Below, one piece after another: positions 55,386-64,000 of a stretch of 64,000 bases of DNA (within the stretch, counting starts at the first letter, position 1; every line of letters starts with the position of its first letter). This DNA is from Takakia lepidozioides (taxonomy: Eukaryota; Streptophyta; Takakiopsida; Takakiales; Takakiaceae), in assembly GCA_030704615.1 (NCBI GenBank), contig CM060732.1, positions 64,833,053-64,897,052 of the forward strand, written 5' to 3'. The translations under genes were made by a program, and so were the position numbers. The notes under the pieces were generated by a model. The model ran no database searches. It was given only the letters and a program-made list of their open reading frames with translations, and was not told the origin of the DNA.

Positions 55386-55919
55386 TCACCAAGTCGACGG
55401 AACTTCGATAGCCCTGAAAACAAGCTCATTACTGCTGCGGCACCTCGAGGTAAACTGCAATTCGGTCGTTCTGCTGCCCTTGGTGGAGCTGACGACAATG
55501 TCATGCCCATCAATGATACCACCATCATACATTGACAAGGTCACTGTGGGCCTCATGTGCCCGTGCGATTCGTCTTCGCAACTCAACCGAAGACGAATGA
55601 TGCCGTCCTCTCGGGTCCACTTGCAGCAGTTCCAGCGCCAAAGCGAGGCCGTGCGTGATCTGTCCGGCATCCCATTCCAGCTTGGTATATCGAGGTCAAC
55701 AATATTCAGGACCCAAGGACCGCATTGACCCTCGCCCTCACCTCGCTCAAAGCGGTAATAGCCCTCCAAATACTCCATTGCGCGCAAAGACTCCCGCTTG
55801 ATTCCAGAAGCGTCTGTGAAAACAGAGAGCCAGACAATGATGTCTCCTGATTCTGGTTTGAACATAGCATAATCATGGCCATGATAAGGGCAGTCAGCAG
55901 GATTTCGGCGGCACGACAT
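55386..55919 (-). CDS. Hypothetical protein, 177 aa, divergent from transposase C
   Basis: The minus-strand frame is most likely to start at ATG 55919 (MSCRRNPADCPYHGHDYAMF) and ends with IEVPSTW at 55386. It has no signal peptide. The early part has closely spaced Cys and His residues (C-x6-C-x2-H-x-H), which could bind metal. The middle alternates hydrophobic and polar residues as in a beta-sheet domain (IVVSS, RLRLSCED, VTLSMYDGG). It lies head-to-head with transposase C, in the position the methyltransferase gene takes next to copy A, but the two proteins do not look alike. Family not recognised. Confidence 0.5.
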   Translation of the reverse strand: MSCRRNPADCPYHGHDYAMFKPESGDIIVWLSVFTDASGIKRESLRAMEYLEGYYRFERGEGEGQCGPWVLNIVDLDIPSWNGMPDRSRTASLWRWNCCKWTREDGIIRLRLSCEDESHGHMRPTVTLSMYDGGIIDGHDIVVSSTKGSRTTELQFTSRCRSSNELVFRAIEVPSTW

Positions 55920-56210
55920 CCTTGAAAAAGAGTAGCGAAGTACGCTCAATGACAGCAGCTCCCGGATGGAGGAGGCAACAGCGCGGTGGCTGGAAAAAGT
56001 TCAAGTACCCCGTGGATGAGAAAGAGATATGGGTTCATCCACTGCTGGCGTGATGAACACATTACACCTCCTTCGGTGGGTACGTGGGACCCAGATGCTC
56101 CATTATTGGAGGCCGGACTGCTCTTCCACTTCTCATCATTTCCAAAATCTAAGGGCTTCGTTGCTGTCCGCAAGGTCATTGTCATCGGCATCAAAGTCGT
56201 CCTCAGGTCT

Positions 56211-57045
56211 CCCAGGAAGTCCTTGACAATGGATTTGCAATTGTTCTGGAACATGTCTTGGCTATCCGTTTTCAGCTTCAGAATGGCTCCATCTTTTTGG
56301 AGAAAGAGGTGTACGATTTGAAAGGGAAGTTGTTGAAATACTCTTTCCAAAACCGTGATGAGACGGCTCATTTCAGCCAGTAGAGAGTGCGCCCTGGTCG
56401 ATATAGAGTACTTGGAGAGCCTCGGCGAAAGTCCCTTGGATCATATGTGACGCCCGGGACTACTGCTTCGGTTGTTGAAGACAAGAGGGAGGTGGTGGTG
56501 AAAAAAGAACAGATGTCCTCCACTCCAATCGTTGAGCTTTCGAATTCGTCCGATGATGACATAAGTGAAATTCCAAATCTAGTCCTTCCTACTGTAGTTG
56601 GAGAAGCTGATGAAGAAGAGATTTGTAGTGTCATTCCAAAACTACGGGCGATGGGAGGAATGGCAGGTTTCAAAAGTGAGTTGCGAGGAATTGATTGGGA
56701 ATCTTTGAAGCAGGTGCCTGTGAAGTTCTTGCCAGAGACTTTTGATGGCGATATCCTATTCGAGCTACCTCCTCCTGCGCGAGTTGGAGGTGTAACAATC
56801 ATGATGCATGGAATGGACAAAAAACACGACGGGCACCCGTGGTGCAGAACAAAAACATCCAATATTCAGAATGATGACAAGCTTGTTTTCAGGAGAACAG
56901 TTTGCAATGGACACCTTAGGTGTGATAATTTAAATTGCAGACACTTTCTTCATAATCAAAGCGAATGGGAGGGTCTGGCGGAAAATCCATTTCAGCCTGG
57001 GACTGCCCCACCACCGGCAAACACTTTCGTCAACAAATTCTGCAA
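56211..57045 (+). pseudogene. MULE/FAR1-like transposase, truncated copy C
   Basis: From cccaggaagtccttgac onward this is nearly identical to copy A (38136 onward) and covers its N-terminal part as far as the Cys/His region. Similarity with A starts abruptly at that point, where A has a possible acceptor AG. A Trp codon of A has become TAG at 56381-56383, and a 12-base deletion removes residues after CRHFL. It ends at about 57045 inside the Cys/His region, where gypsy integrase sequence begins. The high identity to A shows recent common origin, unlike copy B. Confidence 0.9.
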
Positions 57046-60000
57046 ACCATTTTACTGAACCTATCCACCACCACCATGATTGCATCTAATCCTTTTGACA
57101 GCGGCATAGCAGTCATGAAATCCATCGAGACGCTTTCCCAAGTCCCCTCTGGAATCGGCAAGGGTTGTAATAGCCCTGCTTGCTTTTTGTACACGCTCCG
57201 GTTTTGTTGGCATGTGGTGCATGTCTTGACATACTCCTCTGCCCCCTCCCTCAGTTTGGGCCAGAAATACTCTTTCTTCAAGAGTGCCGCGGTGCGCTTG
57301 GCTCCACCTTGGCCCGCAAGCGGGCCATCATGGCATTCTCTCAAGAGACTATCTCTGATCCCTCCCTTCGGCACGTAGGGACGCTTTTGCTTATACCAGA
57401 GAATTCCATTTTGCAAGTGGAACTGCGATTTAACCCCCATCCTCAAGTCCTGCATCACGGACTTCCGGCAGCCTTCCGGATCTTCCTTTGGAGCGCCGTC
57501 TCTCCCCTGTACACCAACATGAGCTGTTGTTTTCTACTTAAAGCATCGGCCACCACATTGTCTCGTCCCGGTTTGTACTGGATATCCACGTCGAACACCG
57601 CCAAAGTATCTTGTCACCTAAGTTGTTTTGGGGACAACTTGGGCTGCGTGGCAAAATACTTCACCGTGACATTGTCTGTGAACACCTTCAATGGATTGGA
57701 ACCAACATAGTGGCGCCAAAGCTCAAGGCAATGCACCACCGCCTTCATCTCCTTCTCGTGCGTCGGCCACCGTCGCTCCACTTCATTCAGTTTCTTACTT
57801 TCGTAAGCCACTGGACGTCCATCTTGCATAAGTACACCCCCAATCGCGAAGTCCGACGCATCTGTATGAAGCTCGAACGGACGATCGAACTCCGGGATTT
57901 TCAAGACTGGAGCTTCCGCCATCCGCTGCTTCAATTCAGCAAAAGCTTGGCTACGAAAGGATTTCAATACCCAGACTTTGGATTTACACAAAAGGTCCGA
58001 CAGCGGCCCCGCGATCTTGGCAAAATTTCTCACATACTTCCGATAATAGGAGGCAGTCCTAGGAAGGATCGCACTCCCGGAACCGAAGTCAGAGGCTCCC
58101 AATCCAAGATCGCCCTCACATTTCTATCATCCATTTTGATCCCATCTTGTGTAATCACATGCCCCAAGAACTCCACTTTCGTGACCCCGAATTCGTACTT
58201 TGAAGCTTTGGCGTACAGCTTCCCTTCCCGCAATTTTTGGAACACCCTTTTGAGGTGCTCCAGGTGCTTCTCCTTTGTTTTCGAGTACACCAAGATGTCG
58301 TCGATGTACACGATCATAAAGTCATCCAACCACTCCTGAAAAAGGCTGTTCATCAGGTCGCGGGTGCATTGGTGAGCCCAAAAGGCATCACCAAGAACTC
58401 ATATGAACCATACCTTGTCCTGCACTCGGTCTTCTCCTCATCTCCTTCCCCCACCCGAATTTGATGATAGCCGGAGCGCAAGTCGATCCGGCTGAAATAC
58501 TTCGCTCCTGCCAACCGGTCGAAAGGTCGTCGATCCTTGGCAAAGGGTACCGGTTTTTGATAGTCACCTTATTCAAAGGCCTGTAATTAACACACATCCG
58601 CAGCGTCCCATCCTTCTTGTCTGCGAATAGCACCGGGGCTCCGTAAGGTGACTTACTCGGCCGGATGTACCCCTTTGACATTAGATCCTTGAGCTGAGTC
58701 TTCAGCTCGACCAACTCTCTGTGGCTCAACCGATAGGGCACCTTAGCAGGCGGTTCTGATCCCAGTATCACCTCAATCTTGTGGTCAACTCCTCTTTGCG
58801 GTGGCAAGCCGCTTGGTAAATCCTCCGGCATCACATCCTGGTATTTCTCCAAAATCCCCTTGATCCAATCTGGGCTCGGCTCCCCATCGCCTTCTCCCTT
58901 AACTTCCCTAATGTAAAGCAAAAATTGGGGCTCGTGTGCCTCCTTCAGGGCCCACTCCCTTGCTGACAGAAGGTTTATTTGCCCTCCCATGGGTTTGGGC
59001 ATTTCCGACACTCGTAAGACCTCGCCACCATTCCCACATGGCAGCGTGACTACTCTCTTGCGGCCATCTATGACCGCTTCGGATTTGCTCAAAAAGGTCA
59101 TCCCCAAAATGAGATCCACTCCATTGATCTCGCAGATGGTGAAGTTCTCACGTCCCTCCCAACTCCCCTGTTGAAGAGGAACATCAAACGCCAACCTTGT
59201 CGCCAGTTGTGGTTGTCCTTTAGGAGAACGCACCTCAATAGAGGCCCCCATGTCACTTGTCGGGAGTCCCAACTTTTGCGCCGGCGGCGGCGTCATGAAG
59301 GAGTGCAACGCTCTTGTGTCCACCAACAACGACACGTTAGTTCCGGATATTATCCCATCCACGAACAATAGCTGACTCCCTTTACGCAGGGCGCCAGTTT
59401 CCTGATACAACTCAAAAAAGAAAATTTGCCTACCTTGCAAGTCCTGGCGACCACCGCTTCCACCAAGCGACTGATGGTATCTTCCGACAGCTCTGTGGTT
59501 GCCCGAGTCATGTTCAATTGTCGAGGTTTCGTGCACTTCTTTGCCATGTGCCCGGGCTCCCCGCAATTGAAACACACTCCATCAAAGGTCGCCTTCTGTA
59601 CGCCATAAGCCGCTCCACCCGCTTTTCCTTTCGAAGCACCCGGTGCCGCCTTGACGTGTGAAGGCCCTCCCTTCGATTTCCACATGTCATTGTCGCCGCG
59701 TGGCCTATCCCACTTCTTTTCCGGTCAAAAAGAGTCACCTTCCCGTCGGGTCTTCTTGTGGTTCAGCTCCGTACGGCCTTGTCTTTCACCCCTAGGGACA
59801 TCCGAGAAACATTCAGCCCTCTCAATTGCCTCCTTCAAAGTCTTGGGTGGCTTCTCCTCCAACTTCCGCCTGGCCCATGGGGCCAATCCCGCCACAAAGT
59901 TGAAGACCATTTCTGGTTCTGCCATGTCCGCGACTTCGAGCAACAGCACATTGAAAGCCTGGACATATCCCCGAATGTCATCTGTTTGCTTCAAATTCCT

Positions 60001-60648
60001 CATCTTGTCCCGGGCAAGCCAGGATGCGTTGAGGGGCACAAACTGTCTCTTCATCAATTCCTTGAACCCACTCCAGTTCAAGGTTTCCGGGCTTGGACCT
60101 CGGTCGTGGAGGTGTTTCTGCCACCATTGTTGAGCATAGCCCCTCAAATAGGTGGGAGCCACTTCCACCCGATCCTCGTCACTAAACTTGGCCGCTCGGA
60201 AGTACTGCTCTAGCTCCAGGAGCCAGGTGTTGAGTGCCTTCCGATTTCGGATGCCCTCAAAGGTGTCGGGTTCCTCAGGCTTCACCTTAGACTTTGCCTT
60301 AGTAGAAGTGGCATTAGCCGCCTTCAACACGTCTTTCAACGTCCCGCCAAACTGCGCCAACAACCCTTCCCAAAAGGCTGCCGGCATGGGAGGCATCTGT
60401 TGGTTTGTCGGAGCTCTCAAGGATTCCTCGGGCTCTGACTCCTCGGATTCCTCCCGATCTTGAGCGGCCTCGTTCTCAGAAACATGCATCGCTTCCTCAA
60501 ACGGCCGCCTCGGTGACACGTCGCCCCCATCGGGCTCACCAGGATCATCATCTTTTGGGCCGTTCCGCTTTCGCTTTGGCTTGCCCGACCCCATGATGAG
60601 GCCAATCCCAAGGACAATCGCGTACTGCACTCTAAGCTCTGATACCAA
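57046..60648 (-). mobile_element. Ty3/gypsy retrotransposon, 3'-truncated and frameshifted
   Basis: The minus strand runs from gag (60648-59725, capsid-like core with NRKALNTWLLELEQYF and WWQKHL) through a zinc knuckle [14 protein letters not shown] (about 59580) and protease with [11 protein letters not shown] to RT ([22 protein letters not shown], then VYIDDILVYS near 58310). It continues with RNase H (LHTDASDFAIGGVL) and the integrase zinc site (ECHDGPLAGQGG...CTTCQQNR) with the start of the integrase core (SMDFMTAMPLS). The active-site protease Gly is Arg (DTR). Frame breaks occur near 59600, 58520, 58370 and 58050. The element stops at about 57046, inside integrase, so the rest of pol and the 3' LTR are lost. 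Confidence 0.95.
60636..60647 (-). other. tRNA-iMet primer binding site
   Basis: The minus strand reads TGGTATCAGAGC two bases inside the LTR end. This is the plant initiator-methionine tRNA primer site and fixes the orientation of the element as minus. Confidence 0.95.
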
Positions 60649-60649
60649 G

Positions 60650-61372
60650 TGTCGCGCACCTCACTTTGGTGAGCTCCCCTTCAAGTCATAGTTACTCGCT
60701 TGATGCGCGCGCCTGACTCCCAACCTGGCCGCCGGGCCAACTTGGAGCTTTGGCTGCTCACCGGGATATAACGGTCCCCCTTCGATCTCCCGAAAGACCC
60801 TCACCAATTTGGGGCTAGTGGGAATTCCCTTTGGTAGATGGCAGTCCGGAACAGCTCCCCACTCTTTGGTCGCTTTCCGGCTCGCTCGCTTACTCACTAG
60901 TTTTTGGTCACCAACGGGCTTGCACCGTTCTCGGGTTTACTACTCCCTATATATACTTCTGTAGCTGTCCGCAGGGGTTTCACAAACAACCATGCCTTTT
61001 TATGGCGAACCACCACGAAGACCCTCGACTCCCGGTGATGAGTCTCGGTGAGTCTTGGCCCACTCACCATGGCCCCATTGGACCGTCATGAGTCCCAAGA
61101 CTCCCCACGACTCCCACCTCGAGGTCTCCACCCCATGGTGAGTCCTATGCCACCCCCACTAAGTCCCGCTAAGCTACCACCACCCCTTGTGGAGCCACAC
61201 CCACCGCAACCCGGTGTGCGGGGCTCCACCTAGTGAGCGCCTCCGCCTCCTTGAGTGCCTTGGGCACTCAAGGGTGCTTCAGCCCCCGCACCTATCGCTG
61301 CTACTGCCCCCACCACAGGGGCAGCCCCTCCCGTGTCCCGACCCCCCACCCTCAAGGCAAAGGGCCGCGACA
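60650..61372 (-). repeat. Gypsy 5' LTR (LTR1, 723 bp)
   Basis: The borders are the short inverted repeat TGTCGCG...CGCGACA. It adjoins the primer site. A tatatata core-promoter-like motif lies at about 60949. It is strongly similar to 61810-62536 and to the next two copies. Confidence 0.9.
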
Positions 61373-61809
61373 CACCGCCTGCAGGGCACAAAGCATAAAA
61401 GTATGGTTGCCACAGAATGATATGGGTAAATTCTTGTAAGCCGGTGGGGCTTGCAAGTATCAATTTAGAGAAAATGTACTCTCTGCTCTTCCGTCCTTGT
61501 GCCACTGCGTAAGTAGCAAGGCGACTGTGTAGTCTGTGATTTCTTCCATAGCTTCCAAGCTATGGCATTGATGGTCTCTCCCGTCGAGACGCCCGTTACT
61601 TGGAACGACGCCGACTCTTGCGCTCAGAATCCCTTCAAATTCTTGATCTTATTTTTTGGAAAATACCCCCTGCAGGTAATTCTGGTTTGTGATTGGCTGT
61701 TGCTGCTGTGATTGGCTTTTGGATTTAATTTCTTTCAGTGGACTTTCCCCCTGGGAATGTCCACTAGGATAATACATGTGACAAGGATTTTGCTTCTGTA
61801 CTTGAAATG
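61373..61809. other. Spacer between LTR1 and LTR2; no gene seen
   Basis: The spacer has no open frame of note. It may be flanking DNA of the gypsy insertion or other element sequence. Confidence 0.4.
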
Positions 61810-62536
61810 TGTCGCGCACCTCACTTCGATAAGCTCCCCCTCAAGTCATAGTTACTCGCTTTGATGCGCGCGCCTGACTCCCAACCTGGCCGCCGGGCCA
61901 ACTTGGAGCTTCGGCTGCTCACCGGGGCATAACGGTCCCCCCTTTGTTCTCCCAAAGAACCCTCCACCGATTTGGAACCAGCGGGAATTCCCTTTGGTAG
62001 TTGGCAGTCCGGAACTGCTCCCCACTCTTTGGTCGCTTTCCGGCTCGCTCGCTTACTCACTAGTTTTTGGTCACCAACGGGCTTGCACCGTTCTCGGGGC
62101 TACTACTCCCTATATATACTTCTGTAGCTATCTGCAGGGGTTTCACAAACAACCATGCCTTTTTATGGCGAACCACCACGAAGACCCTCGACCCCCGGTG
62201 ATGAGTCGCGGTGAGTCTTGGCCCACTCACCACGGCCCCATTGGACCGTGATGAGTCCCAAGACTCCCCACGACTCCCACCTCGAGGTCTCCACCCCATG
62301 ATGAGTCCTATGCAACCCCCACTAAGTCCCGCTAAGCTACCACCACCCCTTGTGGAGCCACACCCACCGCAACCCGGTGTGCAGGGCTCCACCTAGTGAG
62401 CGCCTCCGCTTCCTTGAGTGCCTTGGGCACTCAAGGGTGCTTCAGCCCCCCATACCTATCGCTCCTGCTGCCCCCACCATAGGGGCAGCCCCTCATGTGT
62501 CCCGACCCCCTGCCCTCAAGGCAAAGGGCCGCGACA
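61810..62536 (-). repeat. Solo LTR (LTR2, 727 bp)
   Basis: This is full length with the same TGTCGCG...CGCGACA borders and the same orientation as LTR1. It has no primer site or internal sequence next to it, so it is a solo LTR. I see no clear 5-bp target duplication (aaatg against cacac), which points to recombination between different insertions. Confidence 0.85.
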
Positions 62537-62931
62537 CACACCCCTACCAACAGGGAGTTGATGTCCTCATCGACTTGTCCATTTTGTAGAAACGAACATC
62601 CAAGTTGTGGCGTCCCACATCAAGGAGTTTGTTTCCGCACCATGGCGTCCCATGGCAAAGAACCAAACCCCACACTTGACTCCACTCTCCACTAGCTAGT
62701 TCGGCCGACTTCCTCCAAGTCCCGGCCAAGGGTGGAGCCTCTCAAGCTCCTCCTAGTGCACTCTTCTCGACCTACTTCAAGGCCAAGGAATGATCCTCCC
62801 CGAGGATCGAATCACCTTACTGCACCAACATTGCTTGCGACTGCTCATGATGCCGCTTTTGGCATCACCTTGAGCAAGGGTTCACCTCGAACCCTCTTTG
62901 TCTAGGAAGATAACCTTGAACCAACCGTGCG
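62537..62931. other. Spacer between LTR2 and LTR3; no gene seen
   Basis: There is no supported frame. It is GC-moderate sequence, possibly from another retroelement. Confidence 0.4.
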
Positions 62932-63557
62932 TGTCGCGCACCTCACTTCGGTAAGCTCCTCCTCAAGTCATAGTTACTCGCTTTGATGCGTGCGCCTGAC
63001 TCCCAACCTGGCCGCCGGGCCAACTTGGAGCTTCGGCTGCTCACCTGGGCATAACGGTCCCCCTTTGTTCTCCTAAAGAACCCTCCACCGATTTGGAACC
63101 AGCGGGAATTCCCTTTGGTAGTTGGCAGTCCGGAACAGCTCCCCACTCTTTGGTCGCTTTCCGGCTCGCTCGCTTACTCACTAGTTTTTGGTCACCAACG
63201 GGCTTGCACCGTTCTCGGGGTTACTACTCCCTATATATACTTCTGTAGCTGTCCGCGGGGGTTTCACAACCAGCCATGCCATTTTATGGCGAACCACCAC
63301 GAAAACCCTCGACTCCCAGTGATGAGTCGCGGTGAGTCTTGGCCCACTCACCACGGCCCCTATGGACCGTGATGAGTCCCAAGACTCCCCACGACTCCCA
63401 CCACGAGGTCTCCGCCCCCATGGTGAGTCCTATGCCACCCCCACTAAGTCCCGCTAAGCTACCACCACCCTTTGTGGAGCCAACCCCACCGCATCCCGGT
63501 GTGCGGGGCTCCTCCTAGTGAGCGCCTCCGCCTCCTTGAGTGCCTTGGGCACTCACG
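62932..63557 (-). repeat. LTR3, interrupted by LTR4
   Basis: It begins TGTCGCGCACC and follows LTR1 for about 625 bases up to tgccttgggcactcac, where LTR4 starts. The missing last part is expected beyond LTR4, outside the window. Confidence 0.85.
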
Positions 63558-64000
63558 TGTCGCGCACCTCACTTCGGTAAGCTCCCCTTCAAGTCATAGT
63601 TACTCGCTTTGATGCGCGCGCCTGACTCCCAACCTGGCCGCCGGGCCAACTTGGAGCTTCGGCTGCTCACCGGGACATAACGATCCCCTTTGCTCTCCCA
63701 CTAAACCCTCCATCTTTTTGGGCCTAGTGGAATTCCCTTTGGTAGATGGCAGTCCGGAACAGCTCCCCACTCTTTGGTCGCTTTCCGGCTCGCTCGCTTA
63801 CTCACTAGTTTTTGGTCACCAACGGGCTTGCACCGTTCTCGGGGTCACTACTCCCCTTATATATACTTCTGTAGCTGTCCGCGGGGGTTTCACAACCAGC
63901 CATGCCATTTTATGGCGAACCACCACGAAAACCCTCGACTCCCGGTGATGAGTCGCGGTGAGTCTTGGCCCACTCACCACGGCCCCTATGGACCGTGATG
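63558..64000 (-). repeat. LTR4 (runs off the window), nested in LTR3
   Basis: A new TGTCGCGCACC border starts inside LTR3, and the LTR sequence continues to the window end. It shares with LTR3 some changes that LTR1 and LTR2 lack (ccgcgggggtttcacaacc), so 3 and 4 are close relatives. Confidence 0.85.

Noticed and set aside
61030-61090. Hammerhead-like GATGAGTC words in the gypsy LTRs
   Set aside because: The core needs CTGATGA and a downstream GAAA with closed stems. Here the word is GTGATGAGTC and no GAAA partner or stem pairing is found.

Overview
This window looks like nuclear DNA of a land plant, most likely from a seed-free lineage (bryophyte, lycophyte or fern). The reasons are spliced genes with GT/AG introns, DYW-type pentatricopeptide (PPR) sequence, an 18S rRNA gene fragment of plant type, plant-style telobox motifs, and a very high load of retroelements and DNA transposons. 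The species cannot be told from the sequence alone. Most intervals are mobile-element DNA or relics. Few host genes look intact.

Layout. 1-18 kb: a direct repeat (1-340, again at 16159-18054 and split there by a 1.56-kb insert); an 18S rRNA fragment; a three-exon SERAC1-like hydrolase gene (5399-7186) lying between two diverged copies of one unrelated sequence; relics of a GH79/heparanase-like gene and a long-chain acyl-CoA synthetase gene around a truncated LINE; and a small secreted cysteine-rich protein gene (15011-15406). 18-25 kb: a DYW domain relic, a decayed LINE, and a DYW-class PPR gene broken by two frameshifts, with a second copy of its E+ segment directly behind its stop codon. 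26-31 kb: a 1158-bp non-autonomous DNA transposon with long palindrome-filled terminal inverted repeats and a perfect 7-bp target duplication, unrecognised open frames, a gag relic and a minisatellite.

31.9-57 kb is the most interesting part. A nine-exon minus-strand gene (37230-31926) appears to encode a ParB-like domain joined to a circularly permuted (beta-class order) DNA methyltransferase. Its two longest palindrome-bearing introns hold eleven copies of a 22-24-bp palindrome. It is divergent from a plus-strand transposase-like gene with a zinc-binding region and a SWIM finger (copy A). Copy A is followed by a diverged, broken paralogue (copy B) and, 10 kb on, a truncated near-identical copy (copy C). 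Between B and C lie further arrays of other palindromes, including about 17 copies with arms GGAAATGCGG/CCGCATTTCC. Penelope-like retroelement (PLE) pieces have landed there as well, two of them followed by type I hammerhead ribozymes whose stem I covaries. I infer that the methyltransferase, the transposases and the palindromes could be parts of one family of large DNA transposons, but I found no outer boundaries.

57-64 kb: a minus-strand Ty3/gypsy element with a tRNA-iMet primer site, several frameshifts and a degenerate protease site. It is cut inside integrase and joined directly to transposase copy C. Behind it are four copies of its LTR, one nested in another.
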